Origin: Sphingopyxis witflariensis
Lineage (GTDB): Bacteria; Pseudomonadota; Alphaproteobacteria; Sphingomonadales; Sphingomonadaceae
Reading direction: 5' to 3'
Assembly: GCF_002205635.1 (NCBI RefSeq)
Contig: NZ_NISJ01000013.1
Span: forward strand, 1 to 64,000
DNA: 64,000 nt
Shown: positions 1 to 7,441 of the stretch, one piece after another
How the letters are laid out: every line of letters starts with the position of its first letter
Numbering within the stretch: the stretch's first letter is position 1
Notes under the pieces: model-generated
Told to the model about the DNA's origin: nothing
Seen by the model: the letters and a program-made list of their open reading frames with translations, nothing else
The model's database searches: none
Position numbers and translations under genes: made by a program

Positions 1-1
1 G

Positions 2-562
2 CGCCGGAGGCCGTTCCCTCGCCAGTGTTGCCCTCCGGTTCCGCTTCGCTCCACCTACGGCCAACACTGGCGAGGGAGGCGTCAATGCACTAACAATCCA
101 CCCGGACCACTCGGTGGGGGCCGGTCAGGTCTCGTGGCAAGCTGCGACATCATCGTCGCCTCGGAAGCCGCTGTCTTCGGCCTTCCCGAAATTGACGTCG
201 GCCTGATGGGCGGCGGCAAGCATACCGCACGCATCATCCCGCATTCGCTTGCGCGGCGCATGATGCTGACCGGCTACCGCGCTCCCGCCGAGGAGTTGTA
301 TCGTCGCGGTATCATCGAGGCCTGTCTGCCCGCAGATGAGTTGCTGCCCTATTGCCTGGACATGGCGGCGGTCATCGCGTCGAAAAGCCCGCTCGCGACG
401 CGCCTCTCGAAAGACAGCATGCGGACGATCGAGAATATGACGCTGCGCGACGGCTATATCTATGAGCAGGGCAACACCGCAAAGCTGTCGACTTCGCACG
501 ACGCGCAAGAGGCCGTCGCGGCTTTCGTCGAAAAGCGCGCGCCCCTCTTCCTCGGACGCTGA
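2..562 (+). CDS. Enoyl-CoA hydratase/isomerase (crotonase fold), 3'-terminal part; 5' end disrupted by a repeat
   Basis: The recognisable part begins near position 104 with GPLGGG, continues through ASCDIIVASEAAVFGLPE and runs to the stop at 560-562. This is the second half of a crotonase-fold acyl-CoA hydratase or isomerase, which acts in beta-oxidation-type acyl-CoA breakdown. Full-length family members have about 260 residues, so some 80-90 N-terminal residues are absent. The reading frame stays open to the left edge, but residues encoded by positions 2-100 come from a palindromic repeat and do not look like crotonase. A GTG at 134 could act as an internal start. The downstream acyl-CoA synthetase starts 10 bases after the stop. 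The gene may be a pseudogene or an in-frame repeat insertion that continues left of the window. Confidence 0.6.
   Translation, partial: RRRPFPRQCCPPVPLRSTYGQHWRGRRQCTNNPPGPLGGGRSGLVASCDIIVASEAAVFGLPEIDVGLMGGGKHTARIIPHSLARRMMLTGYRAPAEELYRRGIIEACLPADELLPYCLDMAAVIASKSPLATRLSKDSMRTIENMTLRDGYIYEQGNTAKLSTSHDAQEAVAAFVEKRAPLFLGR
13..77. repeat. Palindromic repeat, copy A, perfect 16-bp arms
   Basis: The arms at 15-30 and 62-77 are exact reverse complements (16 bp) around a 31-base spacer, with a further GCC/GGC pairing just outside. Positions 13-67 align without gaps to 5157-5211 with about four matches in five, so this is a dispersed element. It sits at the point where crotonase homology stops. Confidence 0.8.
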
Positions 563-572
563 GGACACGGCG

Positions 573-2168
573 ATGGACTGGAATTTCGGCGACCTGCTGG
601 ACGCGACCGCGGCGCATGTGCCGGGCGATCGGCCGGCAATCATCCGCGGCGATCATGTCACGACCTGGGCGGATTTCGATGCGCGGACGAACCGGCTGGC
701 GCGCGCGATGCTGGCAGCCGGACTGCCCGCAGGCGCGCGCATCGCGATCCTCGCGCGCAACATCCCGGAATTTATCGAAATCGCTGCGGCGGCGTTCAAG
801 GCACGGCTGACGCACGTCAATCTCAACTATCGCTACACGACGTCCGAAATCGAATATGTGCTGCGCGATTGTCAGGCGGCGGGGCTTTTCTATCAGGATG
901 AATTCGCGTCCGTCGTCGCACCGCTGATTGGCGGCGCGATCGACCATTTGAGCTATGCGGTGCAGATCGGCAGCGATGGGGCCTATGAAGCGATCGTCGC
1001 CGAGGGGGACGCCGCGCCGCTCGATATCCTGCGCTCGCCCGACGACGGCTATCTTCTCTACACGGGCGGCACCACGGGGCGGCCGAAGGGCGTGATGTGG
1101 CGGTCGGCCGACGCGCGGTGCTCGCAGCTTGAATCTCCGGTTGCGGGAACTGCGCCCGCCAGCATGGACGATCATGTCGCGCATGTTTTGAAGGGCACGG
1201 CGGGGCGCGTCATGCCTGCCTGCCCGTTGATGCACGGCGCCGGATTGAACAGCTCGCTGGCCGAGCTGCTCATCGGCGGCACGGCGGTGCTGCTGCCTTC
1301 GGATCGCTTCAGCGCCGAAGAGTTGTGGAACGAGGCCGCGCGCCACCGTGTCACGCGCATCCTGATCGTCGGCGACGCCTTTGCCCGCCCCATGGCCGAT
1401 ACGCTGCTGGCGAACCCGGGGCGGTGGGATTTGTCCGCGTTGCGCCTGATCTCGTCGGCCGGGTTGATGTGGTCCGAGCAAGTGAAGGCCGCCCTGTTGG
1501 AAGCTTTGCCGCAGCTGACCCTGCTCGACATTCTCGGTGCATCCGAAGCGTCGGGTTTCGGCTTTGCGATCACCAACAAGGATCGCGCCACCCCGACGGG
1601 CTTGTTCGAACCCGGACAGCAGACGGTGATCATCGATCAGGAAAGCGGCCGCGTGCTCGCCGATGACGAGGTCGGACAAGGCTGGCTGGCGCGCCGCGCG
1701 CCCTTTGGCGCGGGTTATCATGGCGATCCCGAAAAGACTGCCAGCGTCTATCGCACGATCGACGGCACGGCCTATGCGATCCCCGGCGACATGGCCGAAC
1801 GCCTGCCCGACGGGCGGTTCCGCCTGCTCGGCCGTGGCAGCATGTGCATCAACACCGGCGGCGAAAAAGTGTTCGTCGAAGAGGTTGAGGAAGCACTGAA
1901 GCGCGTCGACGGCGTCGCCGATGCGATGGTGTTCGGGCTTCCCGATCCCAAATGGGGCGCGGTCGTCACCGCTTTGATCGAGGCGGGTGACACCCCCGAT
2001 GATCAGGCACTGCGCACCGCGCTGTCGCTGGATCTTGCTGCCTATAAACAGCCGCGCACGATTATCCGCGTCGCCCTCATGCCGCGCCACGCCAGCGGCA
2101 AGAGCGACTATCGCAGCGGGATGGACATCGCGCGCGCCCAAATTGCAGCCCAGACGTCCACGGGCTGA
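573..2168 (+). CDS. AMP-dependent acyl-CoA synthetase/ligase (ANL superfamily)
   Basis: A 531-residue adenylate-forming enzyme that would activate a carboxylic acid to its acyl-CoA through an acyl-AMP. Visible signatures are the P-loop-like A3 motif LLYTGGTTGRPKGV, the A5-type stretch LGASEASGFG, the A7/A8 region AIPGDMAERLPDGRFRLLGR then INTGGEKVFVEEVE, and the C-terminal A10 motif around PRHASGKSDYR carrying the catalytic lysine. The ATG at 573 follows the crotonase stop by 10 bases, and the protein begins with the usual NFGDLLDATA type of N-terminus. Context (crotonase, Baeyer-Villiger enzyme, ene-reductase) points to breakdown of a cyclic ketone, terpenoid or steroid-like carbon source. 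The acid substrate cannot be named from sequence. Confidence 0.9.
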   Translation: MDWNFGDLLDATAAHVPGDRPAIIRGDHVTTWADFDARTNRLARAMLAAGLPAGARIAILARNIPEFIEIAAAAFKARLTHVNLNYRYTTSEIEYVLRDCQAAGLFYQDEFASVVAPLIGGAIDHLSYAVQIGSDGAYEAIVAEGDAAPLDILRSPDDGYLLYTGGTTGRPKGVMWRSADARCSQLESPVAGTAPASMDDHVAHVLKGTAGRVMPACPLMHGAGLNSSLAELLIGGTAVLLPSDRFSAEELWNEAARHRVTRILIVGDAFARPMADTLLANPGRWDLSALRLISSAGLMWSEQVKAALLEALPQLTLLDILGASEASGFGFAITNKDRATPTGLFEPGQQTVIIDQESGRVLADDEVGQGWLARRAPFGAGYHGDPEKTASVYRTIDGTAYAIPGDMAERLPDGRFRLLGRGSMCINTGGEKVFVEEVEEALKRVDGVADAMVFGLPDPKWGAVVTALIEAGDTPDDQALRTALSLDLAAYKQPRTIIRVALMPRHASGKSDYRSGMDIARAQIAAQTSTG

Positions 2169-2170
2169 TC

Positions 2171-2214
2171 GCGTCCGGCTCGCGAGGCCCCGGGCGGGCG
2201 CGCGGGCCGGACGC
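2171..2214 (+). terminator. GC-rich hairpin followed by TTT
   Basis: Eight-base perfect arms GCGTCCGG (2171-2178) and CCGGACGC (2207-2214), then TTTCCC. It lies in the 94-bp gap between the ligase and the monooxygenase and may attenuate or terminate transcription; the T-run is short. Confidence 0.3.
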
Positions 2215-2262
2215 TTTCCCGCCCCATCGACCCAAATCACGCACACGCCCCAAGGACATCGC

Positions 2263-3885
2263 ATGCAACAGGCCAATCCCTCTTCCGACAAAGCCCCCCG
2301 CCGGCTCGATGCGCTGATCATCGGCGCCGGGTTTGGTGGCATGTATGCCTTGCACCGGGTGCGCGGCATGGGGCTCGACGTCCATCTGATCGAGGCGGGC
2401 GACGATGTTGGCGGCACCTGGTACTGGAACCGTTATCCGGGCGCCCGCTGCGACGTGATGAGCATCGACTATAGCTATTCCTTCTCCGACGAGATCCAGC
2501 AGGAGTGGACGTGGAGCGAGCAGTTCGCGGCGCAGCCCGAAATCCTGTCCTACGCGCGCTTCGTCGCCGACAAGCTCGATCTGAAGCGCGACATCAGCTT
2601 CGAAACGCGCGCCACGTCGGTTCATTATGATGAAGACGCCGCGCTGTGGCGGATCGAGACCGACCGCGGCGATTTGTTCGAGGCGAATTATTGCCTGATG
2701 GCGACCGGCCCGCTTTCGGTGCCGAAGCAGGTCGATATCCCGGGGGCGGACCGTTTCAAGGGCGACCTCTATCTCTCAGGCAAATGGCCGCATCATGACG
2801 TTGATCTGAAGGGCAAGCGCGTCGCCGTGATCGGGACCGGATCGTCGGGCATCCAGATCGTCCCCGTCGTCGCCGAGCAGGCCGAACATCTGTATGTCTA
2901 TCAGCGGACGCCCAGCTTCACCTTGCCGATGCGCAACCGCAAGCTCGACGAGGATTATGTCGCACATATCAAGGCGCATTATCCGGGGCTCCGCGCAGTC
3001 GCGCGCCACTCGCTGACCGGCGGCGTTCGGCCGATCACCAGCCGCCCGGTGTTCAGCGTCACCCCCGCCGAGTGCGAAAAATTGCTGGAAGATGCGTGGC
3101 AGCACAGCGGGCTCGCCTTCCTCGGCCTCTTTTCCGACCTGCTCACAAATCGTGACGCGAATGAGGTGGTGGCCGAGTTCGTGCGCGGCAAGATCGCCGA
3201 AACGGTGAACGATCCCGACACCGCGCGCCGGCTGACGCCGCGCGGCTATCCGATCTTCGCGCGGCGGCCATGCCTCGATACCGGCTATTACGAAGCCTAT
3301 AACCGCGACAATGTGACGCTGAAGGATTGCCTGGAACATCCGATCCTCGAGATCACCGAAACGGGCATCCGAACGGCCGAAGGCGAGGTCGAGGTCGATA
3401 TCATCATCGCGGCGATCGGCTATGACGCGCTGACCGGCGCGATGCTGTCGATCGATATCGAGGGCCGGGATGGCCGTCGCCTGAAGGACAAATGGGCCGA
3501 TGGCGGGCGTTCGCATCTCGGCCTGATGATCGAGGGCTTTCCCAATCTGTTCGTCATCGCGGGGCCGAACGGACCGTCGGCGCTCGCGAACTTCATCCTG
3601 CTCAATGAACAGAATGTCGACTGGGTCTGCGACTGCATCGAACATATGCGCGCCGGTGGCCTGCGGTCGATCGAAGCGAATGCCGATGCCGAGGACCGCT
3701 GGATGGACAAGGTGACGACGCTCGGGTCGCACTCGCTCTATCCGACCGCGAACACTTGGTACACGGGCGCCAACGTCCCTGGAAAGCCGCGCACTTTTCC
3801 GGTGTATATCGGCGGGTTTGGCCGGTATCGCGAGATTTGCGCGGACGCGGCGGCTGAAGGCTATCGCGGCTTCACCTTGCGATAG
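2263..3885 (+). CDS. Flavin-containing monooxygenase of the Baeyer-Villiger type
   Basis: A 540-residue two-dinucleotide-binding-domain oxygenase. It would use NADPH and O2 to insert an oxygen next to a carbonyl and form an ester or lactone. The FAD Rossmann motif GAGFGG lies near residue 22, the second type-I fingerprint GGTWYWNRYPGARCD follows, and the NADPH Rossmann motif is GTGSSG. The hallmark FxGxxxHxxxW(P/D) motif is present at residues 165-175 as FKGDLYLSGKWP, but its histidine is leucine 171. That residue is nearly invariant in characterised enzymes and mutating it impairs them, so activity may be altered. The ATG at 2263 is chosen because family homology starts directly after it. 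It is followed 38 bases later by an ene-reductase, suggesting one pathway. Confidence 0.88.
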   Translation: MQQANPSSDKAPRRLDALIIGAGFGGMYALHRVRGMGLDVHLIEAGDDVGGTWYWNRYPGARCDVMSIDYSYSFSDEIQQEWTWSEQFAAQPEILSYARFVADKLDLKRDISFETRATSVHYDEDAALWRIETDRGDLFEANYCLMATGPLSVPKQVDIPGADRFKGDLYLSGKWPHHDVDLKGKRVAVIGTGSSGIQIVPVVAEQAEHLYVYQRTPSFTLPMRNRKLDEDYVAHIKAHYPGLRAVARHSLTGGVRPITSRPVFSVTPAECEKLLEDAWQHSGLAFLGLFSDLLTNRDANEVVAEFVRGKIAETVNDPDTARRLTPRGYPIFARRPCLDTGYYEAYNRDNVTLKDCLEHPILEITETGIRTAEGEVEVDIIIAAIGYDALTGAMLSIDIEGRDGRRLKDKWADGGRSHLGLMIEGFPNLFVIAGPNGPSALANFILLNEQNVDWVCDCIEHMRAGGLRSIEANADAEDRWMDKVTTLGSHSLYPTANTWYTGANVPGKPRTFPVYIGGFGRYREICADAAAEGYRGFTLR

Positions 3886-3923
3886 TCATCCGGGCGGCTG
3901 CGTCCCGATCTGGAGAAAATCCG

Positions 3924-5015
3924 ATGTCATCCGACAGGCTGTTTGAGCCGCTTCCGCTTGCTCGCGGCCCGGCGATGAAAAACCGTTTCATGCTGGCACC
4001 CCTGACCAACCGTCAGAGCCATGCCGACGGCACGCTGTCGGACGTCGAGCGCAACTGGCTGGAAATGCGCGCGGCGGGGGGCTTTGCGCTGACGATGACG
4101 GCTGCGGCGCATGTCCAGCCGGTCGGGCAGGGCTTTACCGGGCAATTGGGTGCTTTCGACGACGCGCATATCGACGGCCTTGCATCGCTGGCCACGCGGA
4201 TCAGAGCGAAAGGTTCGCTCTCGTCGCTGCAATTGCACCATGCCGGTAGCCGTGCGGAACCGGCGTTGATCGAGGCACCGGTCGCGCCCTCGGATGTTGC
4301 GGACCGAAATATACGCGGCCTGTCGGAGCATGAGGTTGAGGCGCTGCGCGACGATTTCATTGAGGCAGCCCGGCGCGCTGAGCGGGCAGGCTTTGACGGC
4401 GTCGAGATTCACGGCGCGCATGGATATATTCTCGCCGAATTCCTGTCGGCGGCGACCAATATGCGGACGGATCGTTACGGCGGGAGCCTCGAAAACCGGG
4501 CGAGGCTCCTCTTCGAGATCATCGACGGCATTCGCGCTGCGACGCGGCCCGCGTTTCAGATCGGGCTCCGCCTTTCGCCGGAACGCTTCGGCCTCATTCT
4601 CGAAGAAATCCGCGATGTGGCAGCGGAGGCCATGCGTCAGGGAAAGATCGACTTCCTCGATATGTCTTTGTGGGACGTCAAAAAGGAACCGGAGGACGAA
4701 AAGCGCAAGGGACGTTCGCTGCTGAGCTTTTTTACCGAATTGCCAAGAGGTGATGTTCGTCTCGGCGCTGCGGGCAAGGTGATGAACGCCGATGATGCGC
4801 GCGCGGTTCTCGATGCCGGCTGCGATTTTGTCGTGATCGGGCGCGCCGCTATTTTGCGCCACGATTTTCCCGAACGCGTCCGCCACGACCCGGCATATCG
4901 TTCGCCAGCCCTTCCCATAGAGGTGCAGCATCTGCTCGATGAAGGGCTTAGCAGCGAGTTTGTGCACTATATGCGCCGTTGGCCGGGATTTGTGGCAGGG
5001 GGTCTGGCAGAATAG
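3924..5015 (+). CDS. Old Yellow Enzyme-family NADH:flavin oxidoreductase
   Basis: A 363-residue FMN-dependent TIM-barrel reductase of the OYE/2,4-dienoyl-CoA reductase-like class. It would reduce activated C=C bonds, such as alpha,beta-unsaturated ketones, with NAD(P)H. The diagnostic block GFDGVEIHGAHGYILAEFLS followed by TNMRTDRYGGSLENR is intact, including the HxxH-type substrate-binding histidines and the RYGGS loop. Near the C-terminus GKVMNADDARAVLDAGCDF then VVIGRA is the FMN phosphate-binding segment. There is no C-terminal 4Fe-4S/FAD extension, so it is a short, classical OYE-like protein. It ends the catabolic cluster; the substrate is unknown but fits reduction of an unsaturated ring before or after Baeyer-Villiger oxidation. 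Confidence 0.9.
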   Translation: MSSDRLFEPLPLARGPAMKNRFMLAPLTNRQSHADGTLSDVERNWLEMRAAGGFALTMTAAAHVQPVGQGFTGQLGAFDDAHIDGLASLATRIRAKGSLSSLQLHHAGSRAEPALIEAPVAPSDVADRNIRGLSEHEVEALRDDFIEAARRAERAGFDGVEIHGAHGYILAEFLSAATNMRTDRYGGSLENRARLLFEIIDGIRAATRPAFQIGLRLSPERFGLILEEIRDVAAEAMRQGKIDFLDMSLWDVKKEPEDEKRKGRSLLSFFTELPRGDVRLGAAGKVMNADDARAVLDAGCDFVVIGRAAILRHDFPERVRHDPAYRSPALPIEVQHLLDEGLSSEFVHYMRRWPGFVAGGLAE

Positions 5016-5156
5016 CCGATCCACCACACGGCAGGAGCCAATTCTGACGGAGGCACGGGCTATCCAGGCTCGCGGGCGATGCGGAGGGTCTCCCTGGCTA
5101 GACCATGCCGAGACGATTGAGGCTGGCCGCACAGCTCGCTCGGGAGATAAGAGGCA

Positions 5157-5211
5157 GTTCCATCGCCAGTGTAGCCGTCCCGTCCCGCTTTGCTTCACCT
5201 AATGCCAAAAC
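5157..5211. repeat. Dispersed repeat, copy B, degenerate
   Basis: Aligns ungapped to 13-67 with about 44 of 55 positions identical, including GTTCC, TCGCCAGTGT, CCGCTT and CACCTA blocks. The right-hand palindromic arm of copy A is not conserved, so this copy no longer forms the long hairpin. It lies in direct orientation relative to copy A, on the other side of the four-gene catabolic cluster. Confidence 0.7.
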
Positions 5212-5382
5212 CAGCCTTGTGCTCCGAGCCGGAACACCGCTTGAGCTCGTAGCGACGGTATCGCGAGTTGCGAATGCAACAAATTCGATAAACTGACGAA
5301 ATTCCGAGAGTTTTGTGCGACCAAAGATGTCGCAGACTCTCGATGCGCCAATCTGGGAAAAACCCAGTAAAATCAATACTCA

Positions 5383-5469
5383 TGGTGCGGTCGAGAAGAC
5401 TCGAACTTCCACGGCCTTTCGGCCACAACGACCTCAACGTTGCGCGTCTACCAGTTCCGCCACGACCGC
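5383..5469 (-). tRNA. tRNA-Leu, anticodon GAG
   Basis: The reverse strand from 5469 to 5383 folds as an 87-base class II tRNA. The acceptor stem GCGGTCG pairs with CGACCGC, the D-loop contains GGTAGAC, and the anticodon stem CAACG/CGTTG holds the loop TTGAGGT with anticodon GAG. A long variable arm (GTGGCCGAAAGGCCGTG) and a T-arm with TTCGAGT follow, then discriminator A and an encoded CCA. It reads leucine codons CUC/CUU. Its 3' end faces the catabolic cluster. Upstream on the same strand, near 5550-5520, TTGCAT and TAGGCG are 17 bases apart and may be its promoter. Confidence 0.95.
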
Positions 5470-5601
5470 ACATCATGATGGGCCGGACGGGTCCGGCTCC
5501 AGGTAGGAGCGGGCGCCTAGCAAAGCTTTTCGGGCGATGCAAGCGAGCTTCGACGCTTTTCTTTTTTTGATGGGCAAAGGCGCGGCCCGCCGGGGCTGTG
5601 A

Positions 5602-5676
5602 CTGTCACCAAATCGACTCCAAAGAGTCATCCAACTGTCATGGCTCTGGCGTCAGACCGTCATCGAATCACCCTAG
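5602..5676 (+). promoter_or_regulatory. PHO-box array (PhoB operator) with -10-like element
   Basis: Half-sites resembling CTGTCAT recur every 11 bases: CTGTCAC at 5602, a poor match at 5613, GAGTCAT at 5624, CTGTCAT at 5635, CTGGCGT at 5646 and CCGTCAT at 5657. Eight bases after the last one lies CCTAG (5672-5676), which resembles the GCTANAWC -10 of Caulobacter. This is the geometry of PhoB-activated promoters, where the box replaces the -35. The lipoprotein start codon is about 100 bases downstream. Confidence 0.75.
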
Positions 5677-5774
5677 TGGCGTCCTCACCGGGGGCGAGGC
5701 GACGATGATCCTCTCTCGTTCGCCGGTGGTATTTCATCAGCGCCCCGGGGCGCGCACCGGGAACGGAGAATTTC

Positions 5775-7355
5775 ATGGCGGCTTTCGCACGCATTCGTTT
5801 GGTCATGCTCAGCGGCGTGGCCTGTTCCATCCTTGCAGCCTGCGGCGCCGACGGCGTTGCTTCGCCCGGCGAAGGTGTGATCGTCGTTCCGACGCCAACG
5901 CCGACACCCACGCCGACCCCGACCCCCACGCCGACCCCCGGCGTCGTGACCCCGGCCGATGCGTGCCCGAATATTGCGGGCGCCGTTAAACTGGCCGATC
6001 GCGGCACGATCACTGGGCCGCAGGGCACATGGCGCAACTGCGAATTCCCCGCGCGCTTCACCGCTTCGACCGCGATCCCGAAGGTTCCGGGCGTCATCTA
6101 TTCGCTGGGCGGCCGCGTCGATGTCGGCACCGACCAGGGTGCGGCGAGCACCAACACCGACGTCACGCTGACCATCGACCCCGGCGTAATCATTTTCGGC
6201 GCAACGGGCGTATCCTGGCTCGCGGTCAATCGCGGCAACCGCATCCATGCTGTCGGCACCGCGACCCAGCCGATCATCTTCACTGGTCGCGCCAACGTGG
6301 TCGGTGAAAATGGGAACACTCCGATCAATGACGACACATCGCAGCTCTGGGGCGGCGTGGTTTTGCTCGGCCGCGCGCCGGTCACCGATTGCGAAGCGGC
6401 GGGTGCCGTCGAAGGTACGGTCGATTGCCAGCGCGAAACCGAGGGCGCGACGGGCGCTAGATATGGCGGCGCGCAGGTCGCCGACAACTCGGGCCGCATG
6501 TCCTATGTCCAGATCCGCTATTCGGGCTTCACGCTCGCACCCGACAAAGAGCTTCAGGGTCTGACGCCGTCGGGCACCGGCACGGGCACCCAGCTCGACC
6601 ATATCCAGATTCACAACAGCTCGGACGACGGTATCGAAGTGTTCGGTGGCCGGGTGAACATGAAGCATCTTGTGATCACCGGCGCCGAGGATGACAATCT
6701 CGACACCGACGTCGGTTACAAGGGCAATATCCAATATGTGATCGCGGTGCAGCGTGCCGGCGGCGCGATTGGCGATTCGATCCTCGAGGTCGATTCGAAC
6801 GGCAATGAAAACGCCGCCCCACGCCAGTTCGTCCAGCTTGCGAACTTCACCTTCATCCAGCGCAACGCGGCGGCGGGCAACACTGCGGCCATGCTGATCC
6901 GCGGCGGCGCTGACTATACGATGGCCAACGGCCTGGTCGTTTCGCCGGGTGTCGGCTGTCTGCGTCTGAACAGCGCGACGACGACGCAGGCCGCGGGGAC
7001 CGACGAGCAGGGGCCGCCGAAATTCTTCTCGGTCTCGATGCAGTGCGGCGGCGCTTCGCCGTTTATCGGTACCAGCGGCGTGACCAATGCCGAAGTGCAG
7101 ACAATCTTCGGCGCGGGCACCAACAACAGCGCGGCTTACACGCATAGCCTGACGAACCTGTTCGTCAACGGGGCGACCGAAACCGCGCTGACGCCCTATA
7201 ATGCGAAGCTGCTGAACGCCTTCTTTGACACCACCGCCTATGTCGGTGCCGTCCGCGACGCCAGCGACACCTGGTATCAGGGTTGGACCTGCAATTCGGC
7301 GACCGCCTCGTTCGGCACCAGCAGCGGCAGCTGCACCGCGCTGCCGACGACCTGA
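5775..7355 (+). CDS. Secreted or outer-membrane lipoprotein with Pro-Thr linker and right-handed beta-helix-like body
   Basis: A 526-residue protein with a type II signal peptide: basic start, hydrophobic core, lipobox LAAC with Cys22 to be lipidated. A run of about nine Pro-Thr dipeptides (residues 39-55) forms a flexible linker. The body resembles proteins of the Bacteroidetes and Proteobacteria carrying TLTIDPGVIIFGATG, AVGTATQPIIFTGRA and QLWGGVVLLGRAPV, which look like parallel beta-helix turns. Members are usually encoded beside TonB-dependent receptors, as here, and their function is not established. A PHO-box array lies upstream and a type II secretion operon follows. Surface export through that system under phosphate limitation is therefore plausible; the Caulobacter lipoprotein ElpS is a known precedent of that kind, but orthology is not claimed. 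Confidence 0.7.
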   Translation: MAAFARIRLVMLSGVACSILAACGADGVASPGEGVIVVPTPTPTPTPTPTPTPTPGVVTPADACPNIAGAVKLADRGTITGPQGTWRNCEFPARFTASTAIPKVPGVIYSLGGRVDVGTDQGAASTNTDVTLTIDPGVIIFGATGVSWLAVNRGNRIHAVGTATQPIIFTGRANVVGENGNTPINDDTSQLWGGVVLLGRAPVTDCEAAGAVEGTVDCQRETEGATGARYGGAQVADNSGRMSYVQIRYSGFTLAPDKELQGLTPSGTGTGTQLDHIQIHNSSDDGIEVFGGRVNMKHLVITGAEDDNLDTDVGYKGNIQYVIAVQRAGGAIGDSILEVDSNGNENAAPRQFVQLANFTFIQRNAAAGNTAAMLIRGGADYTMANGLVVSPGVGCLRLNSATTTQAAGTDEQGPPKFFSVSMQCGGASPFIGTSGVTNAEVQTIFGAGTNNSAAYTHSLTNLFVNGATETALTPYNAKLLNAFFDTTAYVGAVRDASDTWYQGWTCNSATASFGTSSGSCTALPTT

Positions 7356-7376
7356 CCGTTCAACAACCAATCGGGG

Positions 7377-7418
7377 GAGCGGGCAGGTCCATGCCGGACT
7401 GGCCCGCTCCTTTCTCAC
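7377..7418 (+). terminator. Intercistronic hairpin with T-rich tail
   Basis: Perfect 9-bp arms GGAGCGGGC (7377-7385) and GCCCGCTCC (7403-7411), then TTTCTCA. It sits between the lipoprotein and receptor genes, with only 86 bases and no obvious second promoter, so it probably acts as a partial terminator or mRNA-end stabiliser. Confidence 0.45.
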
Positions 7419-7441
7419 ATTATCTTCGGGGACATTCGACC

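Larger units (their letters stand above)
5016..5774. other. Non-coding junction between the catabolic cluster and the lipoprotein gene
   Basis: No convincing protein gene is seen in these 759 bases. They contain repeat copy B (5157-5211), a tRNA-Leu on the reverse strand (5383-5469), an unassigned AT-richer stretch at about 5280-5382 on the 3' side of the tRNA, and the PHO-box array at 5602-5663. Open frames here are short and lack family features. Confidence 0.6.

Noticed and set aside
13-77. attC site of an integron
   Set aside because: The palindrome lacks the GTTRRRY/RYYYAAC core sites and extrahelical-base pattern, and no integrase is present.
5353-5367. CTGGG-AAAAA-CCCAG hairpin beyond the tRNA-Leu 3' end as a terminator
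   Set aside because: Only 5-bp arms and no T-run after it on the tRNA strand; too weak to call.
5685-7418. Long reverse-strand open frame (577 codons) opposite the lipoprotein gene
   Set aside because: It mirrors the codon structure of the forward gene, is Arg/Asp-rich without any family motif, and GC-rich DNA commonly gives such antisense frames.
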